Source: Parietichytrium sp. I65-24A (taxonomy: Eukaryota; Sar; Bigyra; Thraustochytrida; Thraustochytriidae). From it: 64,000 bases of DNA. Shown in pieces: positions 44,655 to 55,410 of this stretch. Made by a program: the position numbers and the translations under genes. The notes under the pieces are model-generated. The model did not search any database. It worked only from the letters and a program-made list of their open reading frames with translations, and was not told where the DNA came from. Every line of letters begins with the position of its first letter. Within the stretch, counting starts at the first letter, position 1. The DNA lies in contig BLSF01000006.1 in the NCBI GenBank assembly GCA_012862575.1, positions 833,206-897,205 of the forward strand. Direction: 5' to 3'.

Positions 44655-45578
44655 TCATGTAAGCGAGGCTGAGAAATTGGCTTGAAGAGTTGGTTTCTGA
44701 CAGTATCTCTCTCCCGTTGCAACTCCATTAGAAAAGTACCTACACCCAAGGGGAATGTGAATGGAGAGCGTGGAGTTCCACACCACGGTTTCAAATTCTT
44801 CTTTGCACAGAGCCCAGCTCGCGCCATTCGGTCCTGTCAACGAGCACTGAGGGACTTCCTCGTCCGTGCCCAGGACAACAGTCGAGTCGTCTTTCGAGTC
44901 GATAGAGGAAGGGCAGCAGCCGAATCGTGTGGCCACTGAATAATCGGGGTCTGCGCATTCCAGAGCACCAGAGTCATCCCATGAGTATTCGCTTGCATCA
45001 AAGACGTAAGCACAGTTGTCCAGAGAATACTTTGAAAGGTCGCTCATCAGGGTTCCGTTCTCGTCCCTCCCAATGTTCAGACAACAGGTCTTGCACAACT
45101 GGACCTTTCCGTCAGACGTTGAACACCACTGCAGAGGTTTGCCCGGTCTGTTACAAATCCCCGGGTCGCCCACGCTGCATGCTTTGCACTCGTTAGGCCA
45201 AAGTAAATTGTCAAAAGTAGATGGGCTCACGGCTTCGTCACAAGGCGTGCATGGGTTCTCCTTCGTGCAGTACGCGGTCTGTTTTTCCAAGCAATCTCGC
45301 AGCGAGTCTGCCTGCTTTCCGCCCTTTTCACTGGCCTTGCACTCTTTTAAAACATAGTTCATACCCGAAGGAAGCTCCATGGCCACCAACCCGAGAAAGT
45401 AGAACTCCACGACAACCGCAACCAGAAATATCAGCGAGCAAAAGTCGTGCTTCCAACTTGGTGTCCCTTGTGGCGACATAAAGCTAGCAACCCAGGCGCA
45501 GGCCAGACAAGTGAACAGCACCCAGAAGGCGATCCCGCCCACATCCTCTGCCTCCAGGAACGAGTCATACAGGTCCAT
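44655..45578 (-). CDS. Membrane protein with two N-terminal TM helices and a Cys-rich domain
   Basis: 307 residues from the ATG at 45578. The open frame runs on upstream to a GTG (45680) and beyond without another ATG, so either this ATG is the start or an upstream exon joins at the branch-like CTAAC ... CTTAG site near 45689-45711; I found no donor for it. TM1 (~14-34) and TM2 (~48-70) are separated by a short loop. After them come about 235 residues with 20 Cys and three N-glycosylation sequons (NGT, NST, NFS), fitting an extracellular or lumenal disulphide-bonded domain. No family recognised. The last ~15 residues look less regular, so a 3' intron is possible. Confidence 0.65.
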   Translation of the reverse strand: MDLYDSFLEAEDVGGIAFWVLFTCLACAWVASFMSPQGTPSWKHDFCSLIFLVAVVVEFYFLGLVAMELPSGMNYVLKECKASEKGGKQADSLRDCLEKQTAYCTKENPCTPCDEAVSPSTFDNLLWPNECKACSVGDPGICNRPGKPLQWCSTSDGKVQLCKTCCLNIGRDENGTLMSDLSKYSLDNCAYVFDASEYSWDDSGALECADPDYSVATRFGCCPSSIDSKDDSTVVLGTDEEVPQCSLTGPNGASWALCKEEFETVVWNSTLSIHIPLGCRYFSNGVATGERYCQKPTLQANFSASLT

Positions 45579-46559
45579 CTTTGGTTGCCTGTGCGCAAGC
45601 TTGTGCACAGACAGGGGCTCGGGCTCCTCCTCGAGCGCTTGTCTTGTGCGCAGACGCCGCTGCCAGAGCGCAGAATTCACAATTACTAAGTTGAAGCGAG
45701 GACGTTAGAAGCCTTGTAGCTCGAGAACTTGGGCTTCTCTTTCTCTTTCCGTACGGATTTGGAATAAGCTAAATGCGTTCGCTCGCGTCCAAGTGTCCAC
45801 AAAAGCCGAAAGGTCCCAACTGATTGGCACGAAACTCCAACGCACAGTCAGTTCATTGCAATTCGGCTCAAGGTCAAAGCGCACATCAACGAGCTTGTCA
45901 GTCTAAACTCGTCCAGCCAAAATTGTGTTTATCCCGATTTATTCACAGTCAATCAATCAATATATTCACAAGTCAGAAATATTCACAATCAGAATTCAGA
46001 TCATCATGTTCGCCTGCCGTCCAAGCTCTCATGACTACAAGCTTCCAATGCAAGCTGTGCCGCAACGGTCAGAATCGAACAAGCGAACCATTCCTGCGAT
46101 CCTCCGACGAACAAACCATTGCTCTCTTGAGCCTCGTGATCAGAGAATCGTTCATCGGTCGACGGACCGAGAAAACACATCAATCGACACATACCACAAC
46201 AAGATGTGAGAGAGCGACGTGCGCGGATACGTTTCGATCAGTGGGGTGTTAGAGGTGTTAGGTGAAATCGGCAATTAGATTAGTGTACGCGGAGCGGATA
46301 TTAAGCGTTGAGAGGTGTTTTTCTTGCGCGGGCTTTATCAGGAGACAGACGTTGGAGAACAAGTAAGTGACTTGGCAAGTGGGTGAAAGTCTGTCGCCGA
46401 CGTTCAGGTTCAGATGTTCTGGTGTTGAGACGTTGAGACGTTGGAAGAGCTGGGAAACTAATGTTTCGCGGTTTGTTTGTGCACGTTTCTGTGTATGATC
46501 GTTCACCGGTCGCCATTTGCGTTTATCTGCTGTGCCGTTTGACGCCGGTGTAGAGCAGG
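45579..46559. promoter_or_regulatory. Divergent intergenic region, TM protein / 3-isopropylmalate dehydrogenase
   Basis: 981 bp holding both promoters by orientation. It includes a CAATCAATCAATAT stretch (~45950-45963) and GTTGAGACGTTGAGACGTT repeats (46425-46445) close to the leuB-type gene. No further gene is supported. Confidence 0.4.
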
Positions 46560-47645
46560 ATGAGGAAGACTATTGCAGTTTTGCCCGGAGATGGGATCGG
46601 GCCGGAGGTGATGCGCGAAGCCGTCAAAGTTCTCGAGAGCACGAGTGCGTGCTTTGGGCACAAATTTGAGTACTTGAATGGACTCATCGGAGGCGCAGCG
46701 TACGACAAGCACGAGAATCACTTCCCGCAGGAGACCATCGATATCTGCAACAAGTCGGACGCAGTGCTGTTTGGATCTGTTGGTGGCCCAGTCACGAGCA
46801 GCGAGCAAAAGTGGGTCAACGCAGAGAGAAATGCCGTTCTTGGCCTGAGAAAGCATTTTGGGTTTTCTGTCAACATCCGCCCAGCCAAAGTCTTCAAGAA
46901 TCTGGAGCCTCTCTGCCCTCTCAAGCCAGAGATCGTGAACAAAGCTCCTGTTGATATGGTGATTATTCGCGAGCTCGTTGGCGACATTTATTTTGGAGAG
47001 CACAAAACCGAAGGCGACAAAGCCTGGGATGTGATGGACTACACTGTTGACCAGATCATCCCCCCCTTGGAGTTTGCTTTTAAGACCGCTCAGCAAAGGA
47101 AGAAGAAGGTAACCGTAGTCGACAAGGCCAACGTCTTGGATTGCAGCCGTTTGTGGCGCCGTGTCGCAAAGGAGGTTCACGAAAAGTACCCGGATGTGGC
47201 CATGGAGTTTATGTACGTAGACAATGCCGCTATGCAGCTCATCCTCAACCCTTCCCAGTTTGATGTTGTTGCGACGGCCAACTTGTTTGGAGATATTCTC
47301 AGTGATGCTGCAAGTGTATTGCCAGGATCGCTCGGCCTCATGCCTTCTGCAAGCCTTGGCTCGGGAACACTGCACATGTACGAGCCGAGCGGGGGTTCCG
47401 CACCACAGCTGGAGGGAAAGAATGTGGCCAACCCAATCGCACAGATTCTCTCTGCCTCAATGATGCTGCGCTATTCCTTCGGAATGCACACCGAGGCTCA
47501 ACTGATCGAGGACGCCGTTGACAAGGTTTTAGAGAGCGGCGCACGCACAGGAGACCTGCTGATGACCGGAGAGACAGCGCCAATTTCTACAACAGAGATG
47601 GGCGATCGTATTGCTGATATGGTGTCATCTCTGCATAAAAAGTAA
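46560..47645 (+). CDS. LEU2: 3-isopropylmalate dehydrogenase
   Basis: 361 residues from ATG, the full family length. It starts directly with the Rossmann-type [17 protein letters not shown] motif, with no presequence. Substrate-site residues are in the [15 protein letters not shown] region, and the metal-binding/catalytic block is [19 protein letters not shown], followed by the NAD-loop [16 protein letters not shown]. It oxidises and decarboxylates 3-isopropylmalate to 2-ketoisocaproate precursor with NAD+ in leucine biosynthesis. Lack of a targeting peptide predicts a cytosolic enzyme, as in yeast Leu2. Its closeness to bacterial LeuB in length and start leaves a bacterial origin possible, but no sequence signal here proves transfer. 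Confidence 0.95.
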   Translation: MRKTIAVLPGDGIGPEVMREAVKVLESTSACFGHKFEYLNGLIGGAAYDKHENHFPQETIDICNKSDAVLFGSVGGPVTSSEQKWVNAERNAVLGLRKHFGFSVNIRPAKVFKNLEPLCPLKPEIVNKAPVDMVIIRELVGDIYFGEHKTEGDKAWDVMDYTVDQIIPPLEFAFKTAQQRKKKVTVVDKANVLDCSRLWRRVAKEVHEKYPDVAMEFMYVDNAAMQLILNPSQFDVVATANLFGDILSDAASVLPGSLGLMPSASLGSGTLHMYEPSGGSAPQLEGKNVANPIAQILSASMMLRYSFGMHTEAQLIEDAVDKVLESGARTGDLLMTGETAPISTTEMGDRIADMVSSLHKK

Positions 47646-47861
47646 TTTCTTTCATTTCTTTCCACCTCGATTGCGAGCCTGCTTTTTCCTGTCGAACGCG
47701 TCCAAAATGTATTGTCATCTGAACGAAAGGAGCCTGTCTGACTTGATTCCGGTGTATTTGCTGCTTGCCAACGTGGGTGGCTTCGGACGTATCCGCATCT
47801 TCACCTTATCAATTCTAAAGTTGTCCATCGTCGGCGATACACCGCCAAAAAGTTTGTGTTG

Positions 47862-47894
<33 letters not shown>

Positions 47895-47990
47895 ATTTGA
47901 TTTGATTTTAAAAAAGAAAGAAGAGGAAAAAACAAAGGCCGATCCCGCCATTGCAAGACAGGAAATCCCATAGTACAGGAGGTTAAAAGG
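47646..47990. other. Short convergent intergenic region with an (AT)n repeat
   Basis: 345 bp between convergent stops. The only feature is the AT microsatellite at 47861-47886 and an A-rich stretch after it. Confidence 0.55.
47861..47886. repeat. (AT)n microsatellite
   Basis: Thirteen AT units followed by GTATGTGTAT. Confidence 0.95.
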
Positions 47991-48331
47991 TTATTCTTCA
48001 GGAAAATGCACATCGCCACAGTCGGAAGAGGATGGCAGTCTGGACATCAAGCGCCGCAAATCGCACGATTCCATTCTGCTCGAGAGCCAGAGATAAATTG
48101 ATACGATATCAGCCAAGTCTCTTACCTCTCGCTTGGCTCCACTTGCTCGCCCTCTCCATCATCTTCGGCAAAGTCCTCTTCCGGGACCGAGGACAGCGCT
48201 GCAGGAGCCTTGAGTGCATCCTTGGCATCTTGGCTCGCCTGCACTAGATCCTGCGGGACTGGGGTTCCTCTCCTTCGCCTGAACAGCGAGTGTCTTTTCG
48301 ACAGCCGCTTGCCTTCCTCTTGGGAGCTCAT
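47991..48331 (-). CDS. Two-exon small gene, 96 residues, unknown function
   Basis: Exon 1 (48331-48126) starts at ATG and codes 68 residues plus two bases. A 50-bp intron (48125-48076) begins GTAAGA, has a CTGAT branch-like element and ends GAGCAG. Exon 2 (48075-47991) restores the frame and ends at TAA. The join creates an Arg codon. The protein has an N-terminal basic patch (KRLSKRHSLFRRRR), a long acidic middle (PEEDFAEDDGEGEQVEPSE) and a short exon-2 tail ending VHFPEE. There is no signal peptide or TM. A GA-rich stretch precedes the ATG on the sense strand. No family recognised. The splice is well supported by consensus ends and frame; the protein's reality is likely but not certain. Confidence 0.6.
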
Positions 48332-50395
48332 CCTACTACGACTTTCCTTCCTTGCTTCCTCGCTTCCTCGCCTTGCTCAGCCACCGACCAGTCAGCTGGC
48401 TCAGCTGCCGAGATTATGTATGTTTGTTCACCAAGCGCCTTCCCCGACTCACACGTGCGCTCCACGGCACTCTGCGAGAGAACTGCCTCACTTGTCGCAA
48501 CCTTGTCGGCTTGTGAGCGAACCCCGAGGCACAGACACGCAGCAGATGCACGTGACGCCGTTGACACAGGTGACACAGATGACGCAGGTTACGCAGGAGC
48601 AAGTTTGCGCTCTAAGAAGAGCTTCCGAATGCTTCCGATCAGCGTACGGCGCACACGTGCCAAAGTCGACTCTCTCCCTCCGCACTTTGCACTGCCCTCT
48701 CACGTTACATCAAGTTACTACTTTTCTCCACTACCCTCGATCTTCAAATCCCAGACTATCCCAGACTCCTTGCCTAGCCTGCCTACTCTGCCTACTCGCC
48801 CCGCTTTCTTTGCACTGCTCCTATTAGTTATCCGCACTCAACTATACTCAACTCACAGGCAGATGGCAGTGATGCCAGGGATGGCAGTGGCAGGGAGAGC
48901 TTTCCTAACGAAAAATAATCATGGCACGAATCATGAGCAAGCACACTGTGAGGATCTGTGAGGAAAGAGATGAAATGATTGACGACCAAGCCCGAAACCC
49001 GAAAACAAAAGTCGAAACCCGCCGTCGGTGAGTCGCTGGGAGAGGCAGAACGAGGCAGATTACCAACTGTGAGTGAGTGATAGCAGAGCTGAGCAGAGCA
49101 GAGCAGAGCAGAGGTTTACAGTTTCACTTGGCAATTGCAATCCCAAAAGCAGTCTGTTTCTCTCTCACAGCATCGATCACAAACTTGCTCTCTTATCTCT
49201 CTTATCTCTCTGATCCTCTGCCTAAAGCGAAGTGCTGCGATGCCGTGATGTTCACGTTCAATGCGCTGGCCTAGTCGCGCCAAGTACCTTCTCACTTTTA
49301 TTACAGGCGTGGTACGCTTTGGGCCAGGAATGGTGTGTGTGTGGGTGGGTGTGTGGTGGTGGATGGCTCCAAGCTGACAGTGCGGCTTTGGATGGCTCAT
49401 CAACTTCATTGAAGCCACGAAGTGAGAGCGTAAACAAACCCTATCGGAAGGTGGGGTGCACTTCATTCGCCGCGACTTTTCGGGGAACTGCTCTGCGCAG
49501 CGATCAGTTCCATCGCTCCCGATCGCTCGCTCACTAACTTGGTACAGAACCAGCCAGCCGTCCTTGTGCTCTGCTGTGTTCTAGGACAGATCCACCACTG
49601 TTGCCTCTACCTACAACAGACCCCACACGATGTAGGCAGGCCCTCCTGACGATCACCAGCGACACGATCATCATAATGATATCATGATCTTCCCGAGTGG
49701 TAGCAGGCGTGTGCGAGTCGTGTTTTGTCTATTATCTCTCATCTCTCATCACCTGTTTATCAGTCGCGCTCGCCAAGTTGACCCCTCCGAGGGTCTAAAA
49801 ATGTCTTAAATTTAAGACACCCAGACCCAGCAACGTGGGTGTGTACCAGCCAGTATTATAGTAGTATGTAAACTACCGTGTGATCCATAAGGTGGACTAT
49901 CCCTTGAAGGTAGTGAGTGTTAGCGGCCTGATTAGGATCTAATGGTAATGGTAAGTAGGTGAAGCCAACGGGATGCGATTGATGATTGATTTCAAGATGA
50001 TTGATTTCAATTTGATAGATTGATAGATTGATTGATTGAATGATGAGCGCGATGGAAGGGGGAATGTGGAATGTGGAATGAGGGAAGCGAGAGTGTATAC
50101 ACATCGGAGCCAAGATTGCTAACGGGCGGAGTACTTGTGAGTGCCAGACGAGGGCGAGTTATGTGAAACTCGTCTGCGACGATTCGACTCGCCCTCTCGG
50201 CTAGCTAGGCTAGCTACAAAAAAAAATGGTCGGTACTAGTACCAGTAGGGACAGTAGGGACTTGCTGTGCGTGGGAGGGAAGAAATGAACGTAGTTGTCG
50301 TGAAGATCATGATGGCTGCGAAAGCAACGAGCGACGCAAGAGCGTAGGCTTAGGGGGATAGACTGTGAGCTCTCTCAACAAAGAACACAGCATAT
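48332..50395. other. Intergenic region of about 2 kb, no gene seen
   Basis: It contains CAGAG repeats (~49087-49112), a TGATTGATTTCA/GATAGATTG repeat cluster (49975-50042), a GTGTGGGTGG-type G-rich patch (49330-49365), nested inverted repeats at 50145-50196 and the 12-bp palindrome GGTACTAGTACC at 50232-50243. The longest frames begin at GTG opposite the 48331 gene. Confidence 0.5.
50145..50196. other. Nested, mutually exclusive inverted repeats
   Basis: CAGACGAG (50145-50152) pairs with CTCGTCTG (50169-50176). GAGGGCGAGT (50150-50159) pairs with ACTCGCCCTC (50187-50196). The two stems share bases 50150-50152, so as RNA only one could form fully at a time. Function unknown; could be chance. 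Confidence 0.5.
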
Positions 50396-50785
50396 ATGGC
50401 CAACACGGCGACATTTCTTGGGCTCGATAGGTTGAACTGCCGCTGCCACGCTGCCATGCTCCTCAGGCACGCTCCTCGAGGCTTACATACCTTGCGGAAC
50501 ACCACTCCTAATTTGGGAGGTGTGCACCCGGAACATAGCACACTTCCAGATGGACAGAAAAGAAAAGATCGAGTCAGCTTCGCAGAACCTCCAAGTTGGT
50601 TTGGTGGTGACTCGGGTAAGATCCATTTCGCAGCGAATATTTATTTTCTTTCGCACTGGGAAGCGGCCTCAAACAAGCGCACAGAACAGGACAGTATTAC
50701 GGAGTACTGTGAGTAGTTTCTCATCTCAACAAAGTAGAATCAATTTCATTTTTTAGACAATATGCAACACAAATGCATGCTCTGA
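50396..50785 (+). CDS. Tentative two-exon small gene, 82 residues
   Basis: Exon 1 (50396-50615) starts at ATG. A GTAAGA donor and a TTTTTTAG acceptor define a 141-bp intron, and exon 2 (50757-50785) restores the frame to a TGA. Without splicing the frame gives 106 residues. The first ~45 residues have many Arg/His/Leu and little acid (RLNCRCHAAMLLRHAPRGLH), like a mitochondrial presequence. Exon 1 ends in DRVSFAEPPSWFGGDS. No family recognised. It would end 24 bp from the stop of the convergent coiled-coil gene. The intron is longer than the others in this window and the gene is short, so this stays tentative. Confidence 0.33.
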
Positions 50786-50809
50786 CCCGCCGTGGGATAG
50801 GAAAGGGAC

Positions 50810-52639
50810 TCACGAGATTACGCAGCCGCGACCATTTTCATCATCCTCGTTATCATCATCCACAAGGGCGTCCGCAATGCCAGAAAGTCCGCGATGATGG
50901 ACAATCTCCATGCAAACATTGTTCTCACTTGTAGCGGCTCGCATATTTTCGAGACTGTCTCGGATTGAGTCGGCAGAAATATCCTGACAAGAAAGCGCAG
51001 TCACCGAAGACGGGGCGCGCTCGAGTTCTGGGTGCAAGTCGCCACAGCGCGCAACGATGGCGTGAATGGTCTGAACCATGATGTCGTTCTCATTGTCTTG
51101 CCTCTGGTACAAAAACTTGGAGAACGTGTCGTGCAAGCAGGCGATGACCTCTTTGGGCAAAACACATCCATCCGCAGTGTCCTCAGACTTTGCTTCAGTC
51201 AGGTCGTGAATGCCAGTTGCGTTGGAAGGTGTCTCCGCAGGTGTCTCGCGTTTACGAGAAACAATCGAGCCTTCCCACAAAAGCCTTTGGCCAGTTGCTG
51301 CCTTCTCAAGTTTTGCGGCGCTTCCTTGAAGAATGTTCTCGAACTGAAAGGTAGAAAAGGTTAAATATCCATCAGAGTCAGTCATTTATTCCGGTCGACG
51401 AATGTGGTCAAAACTAACAAACTAAAAACTTACCTCTTTGATGCGTCGTTCCACATCTTTTCTCTCCATTGGCGCCTCATCCTTAAAGTACTTTTCGATC
51501 GAGTCGAGCTCCTCCCGCTTGGTTTCGAGTCCTTTCTTTGCTTTCGAGCTACGCGTGTATTCGTACTCCCTCAACTCTCGAAGCGCACAGCCCAGCTGTG
51601 GAACTGTCCTGCAAAGCACCTGTTTTACCGACTCGGACACGTTCGTCCGATGTTGTTCAGCCGCTAAATCAAGCTCACGGGCTCTTGCGGTGAAAGCACG
51701 CTTGCCTTCCTTCAGGACTGCAAAGGCGTGTTCCACAAGCTCTTGATTACGTTGCCCGCTTGCGCATTGGCGCTCGCACAAGTGCACCTTTTGCGTGGCC
51801 TTCTTTCGAGACGTGAGGAGCGCCGCCATTTGAGGATCTGGCTCATCAATTGCGTCAAGCACTGTCTCGAAGAAGTCTTCTCCTTTGATTGATTCGAAAT
51901 TCACCGCTCGATTCGCACCGCCGGCGATGTACGCAAAAATCTCTCCATTGATAGCTGTTTTCTCCCTCTCAGCTTCTTCAAGCTCGCGTTTGCGGCCGTG
52001 AGTCTCCGCTCTCGCTTCCACAATCATCTTTTTTTGAAGCTTGTCATTGTCAGCCACCTGGCGCTCGATTTGATCCAGCAGGTTTTCCTGCTTCAACTTT
52101 GCGTCCTCAACTTCTTTCATGCTCTTGATATGCATTTTTAAGATGATCCCGAGCAGCTCTAGCCTGCGATTGTGCTCCGGCGAAGTTGGAGACTCCAGCT
52201 CGATTTCAGCCTCCGTTGTGCATGGAGGGTCAGGTTGACTACGATGGCTCTCCAGCTTTGTGATAGATTCCGAGAAGCAAATGAGATCATTTACGAGCTT
52301 CTCAATTGCCTTGTGCTTCTGCACTCCGCTCTCGCAGCAGTCCGCGACATCCTTGAATCGATCGATAGTGGCACAGAGCGTGGGGTTCTCAATTGGCGCG
52401 ATCCCGACGGCCGCAACAAAGTCTGCCACGTCCCAGCCTTGCCCCAGAATCGGTTTAGTCATGAGCATCTCCTTAGCTCTCGACCCACCGTTGTAAGTCG
52501 CCATTCTCGTGCGCTTCTCTGAACGAGCCGAGTTGCTCATGCAGCTCTTGATGGCGCTTGACGGGTATCTCACTGGAGACTTGTTCATGCCAAAGTCGGA
52601 CATGATGTCCGACATGAACGACCGCTTGGTTGCAGACAT
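50810..52639 (-). CDS. Coiled-coil protein with C-terminal CAAX box, two exons
   Basis: The frame opens at GTG 52777; the first ATG at 52639 is used. Exon 1 (52639-51434) codes 402 residues ending ERRIKE. A 90-bp intron (51433-51344, GTAAGT...TTTCAG) joins in phase 0 to exon 2 (51343-50810), which starts FENILQGSAAK. Total 579 residues. Without the splice both halves end in intron readthrough, so the intron is strongly supported. Residues ~190-410 are Glu/Lys/Arg/Leu-rich coiled coil. The exon-2 part is mixed, with an acidic DDDNEDDENG run, and ends Cys-Val-Ile-Ser, a predicted farnesylated CAAX box identical to that of the GTPase at 25067. Probably a membrane-tethered structural protein; no family recognised. 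Confidence 0.78.
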
Positions 52640-53894
52640 TGTCCCTCCACCGTCTCCTCCGCTCACTTGCTCGACTTGGTCTCCCTCTTGGTACCGGTAG
52701 CTCTCTTCGCTCTTCTTGTCTCTGCCGCTCCGTGCCGTTCGTGCTCTGCTCTCCTGAGATTGGCATACCCAGCACACTCCTTGTCTCGATAAGCGATACG
52801 GAGTGAATACTGTGTACTACACCACCGAAGAAACTTTTGCAATCTCTCGTATCATCTGTAATTTGCATCATAATCGAGCACAAACAATCCAATTCTATTC
52901 GTTCACGCTGTTGTTTTGCTCACATCAATTCTTTTCTTTTCGTTTCATTTCGAAATACTCTGTGCGAGCTGTGTGAGCTCCCCGATTTAACGTCTCCGTG
53001 TCCTCTAACTTGTGTTCAATTGAACATGCACGGATGATCCAAACATTGGAGGCATTAAAATTACCAACTGTAAGATGATAATGGCCTTCATTCAGGCCAC
53101 TCACAAGAGAAGAGAAAAACGACTCGGGCCATTTTGAACTCGGCTTCTCTGCCAGTGAGAGACTGCTCTGACTGCTCTCTATCTATCTCTCTTTTTCCAT
53201 GCCTATCAGTGACACTGTCAATTCTGTCAATCAACTCTTGATCAACACAAAGAAAGGGAATAGAAAAGGACGGGAAAAGAGGGTCGCTGGGGTGGGGTGG
53301 TCGGGAGGGTGCTTTGACTTGGGAGGAACGCTCCCTCGTTCCGTGGCAAAATCACAAAATCACAAAACATCACAAAACACGCACGGAACGATTCATCGTT
53401 CGCGAGAAAGCCGTTGAGGCGCGGAACGCAAAAATGAGACATGGAATGACATGGGTTGACTTATGTTGACTTTATTGACATGGAAAAAAAGCGTGAAGCG
53501 AGTGGAGCCCTGCACTACGTGCACGAGATGAGGCGCATGCAATGTATGGAAACTTTGCAAGTCGGAACTCTTCTATGAGTTGTTCTCTCCTTTGATTAAT
53601 GTAATGCCGCTTTCGACTATCTCAATCATGCACAAACGCGAACCCGAGTGAGCAACGTCTGTCAATCAAAAGTCAAAAGTCAAAAGTCGACCAAGTTGCG
53701 GAAGTCACGGGATGCCGTGCATGGACGGATAAGTAAACTAAACAAACACAGCTCTACTGTGCTCTTGGGTGCTCTCAAAGGCGAGTCTGCAAAGTTGACT
53801 CTGCATAGCGAAGGGGCGGACACTCGACACCCACATATGAGCAAGCCGGAAGGTGGCTGAGTTGCTGCTCTATGCTCGCAAGGGGAAGCAGCGA
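52640..53894. promoter_or_regulatory. Divergent intergenic region between two coiled-coil genes
   Basis: 1.25 kb. Pyrimidine-rich on the + strand at 52641-52740 (GA on the sense strand of the left gene) and purine-rich at 53250-53310 on the sense strand of the right gene. It contains a tandem AATCACAAAACATCACAAAAC motif (~53349-53378). No gene is supported; the ATG at 53836 opens only a 7-residue frame. Confidence 0.4.
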
Positions 53895-55229
53895 ATGTAC
53901 GCAGCGAAAGAAATGGGGCGGCAAAGATCAACGGAGGAAGAGGCTCTCGATGCTGCAGAGGAGCTCTTGGAGAAGCTTGAAGCGGAGCAAAGGAACAACA
54001 AGCTTCTGGAAGCAAAAGTTAAAAAGCTCAAGAAAGAGAAGAATGAAGCCGCGAGCGATGTGGCAACTTTGGCAGAATCGCTGCAATTAGCGGCTGAAAA
54101 GATGGCTGAGCTGGAGGCCACATTGGCCAAGGCGGAGTCTGCGGAAAGGGTAGCCGTCGCTGAAGCAACGCGGGAAAAGGAGCGGGCATTGGCGCTTGAA
54201 GCGCTGAACACGAAGCAAGTCGCCAAATTGCAGCAACTCGCTCTGGAACGCGATCGAGCGGTGAAGGACGCAGACGAGCTTCAGACTGCTTTTGACTCCG
54301 ACTCGGGAACGGCCGCATCCTCCTTGGTTGAGAGCCAAAAGAAAATAAGAGAGTACGAGGAGCTCTTGATGCTCATGCAAGATCAGATGAACCGGGCCAT
54401 AAGAAAACAGGAAAAGGCCGAGAAGGCATTTAGAGAAGAGCAACTCGCAAGAGAAAAGCTGGAGCTCCTACTACACACCAATGGTGATATCGACGAGGGA
54501 GGGAAAACCTCAGATGGTGAAGCTGAGCACCGAGAAGAGCACATCGAGCTGCACCTTCCCAAGGCATCTTCGCCCATCAAGAAGCACAAAAAGAACTCCT
54601 CCAAAGCACCCGAGAAGGACCGAGAGCTCAACTTGCCGAGTGTAGCACCAAAGTCCATGCCACCAAAGCCTGTGGAAACTCGTGCCGATTCGGCACGGCC
54701 TCGTGAAGATCAAGAAAATAATCAGGAAGGTAATCGCATGGAGGGCGCAGCCATATTTAATGCAGACAATTCCTCCGTGCTGTCTAAAGCCAAAGAGTAT
54801 GCCAAGAGCTTCCGGAAGGAGCGATCCTCGAAGGCAAAAGAGGAGACTGGTTCTGCAAGTATCGAGCTAGCGGTACTCTCATCTGCGGCCCCGAGCTCAC
54901 CAGGTCAGTCAAGCATTGTTAATTCTGTAAAGTCTCGGCGCAAAAAGCTATCAAAGGTTTCTCGAAAGACAACCCCAATCGAGGTCACAAACACGCCGCC
55001 ACTGCCTTCTAAGCCAAAACATCTATCATCTGACGGCTCCAATTGGTGCGTCCGCGTTGGCGAATCCGGTTCAAGTGGTAGTGGTGTGTTTCAAGGTGTG
55101 TTGCAGGAGAGCTTACTAAGTAATCTCCCCGGAGCCCCAGATGCAACAGTCACGACCTCTGAGAGTGTTCTCGTAAAGATGCGCGGCAAACAGATGCCAA
55201 ATGTGCCAAACTATGACAGCGAACTCTAG
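53895..55229 (+). CDS. Coiled-coil protein, unknown function
   Basis: The frame opens at GTG 53853; the first ATG at 53895 gives 444 residues. An upstream exon is possible because the frame is open for another 18 codons, but no acceptor is obvious. Residues ~10-205 form a heptad-rich coiled coil of Glu, Lys, Ala and Leu (ELLEKLEAEQRNNKLLEAKV and similar). The remainder is Ser/Pro/Lys-rich and probably disordered, with KKHKKNSSK and SRRKKLSKVSRK basic patches, ending in PNVPNYDSEL. There is no signal, TM or CAAX. No family recognised; a cytoskeletal or scaffold role is only a guess from composition. It converges with the ABC transporter 181 bp downstream. Confidence 0.75.
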   Translation: MYAAKEMGRQRSTEEEALDAAEELLEKLEAEQRNNKLLEAKVKKLKKEKNEAASDVATLAESLQLAAEKMAELEATLAKAESAERVAVAEATREKERALALEALNTKQVAKLQQLALERDRAVKDADELQTAFDSDSGTAASSLVESQKKIREYEELLMLMQDQMNRAIRKQEKAEKAFREEQLAREKLELLLHTNGDIDEGGKTSDGEAEHREEHIELHLPKASSPIKKHKKNSSKAPEKDRELNLPSVAPKSMPPKPVETRADSARPREDQENNQEGNRMEGAAIFNADNSSVLSKAKEYAKSFRKERSSKAKEETGSASIELAVLSSAAPSSPGQSSIVNSVKSRRKKLSKVSRKTTPIEVTNTPPLPSKPKHLSSDGSNWCVRVGESGSSGSGVFQGVLQESLLSNLPGAPDATVTTSESVLVKMRGKQMPNVPNYDSEL

Positions 55230-55410
55230 TTCATTGAACTTGCGGGGAAACACACTGTAAAATGAGGAGTATCGCGAAAAAGCGGCCAGAACGGACTGTG
55301 TCGTACTCCGCCGCAACAGCAGCAAATTTAAGAACATGAAGCGTGAAAAGAAGATATCTATCTATATATTGATCGAGTATGTCATTAACCGTATGTTGAA
55401 TCTGTCCGCA

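Noticed and set aside
44275-44685. Basic 136-codon + strand frame (ATG at 44293)
   Set aside because: TTG opening, overlap with the 3' end of an opposite-strand gene, no motif. A real small gene is not excluded but is unsupported.
44790-44840. Possible 3' intron in the Cys-rich TM gene (GTAGGT...CTGTCAG)
   Set aside because: Joining it gives an immediate stop, and the alternative acceptor adds only four residues, so the unspliced end is kept.
48210-48961. 205- and 223-codon + strand frames
   Set aside because: The 223-codon frame opens at GTG, and both overlap the two-exon minus-strand gene and its TC-rich flank.
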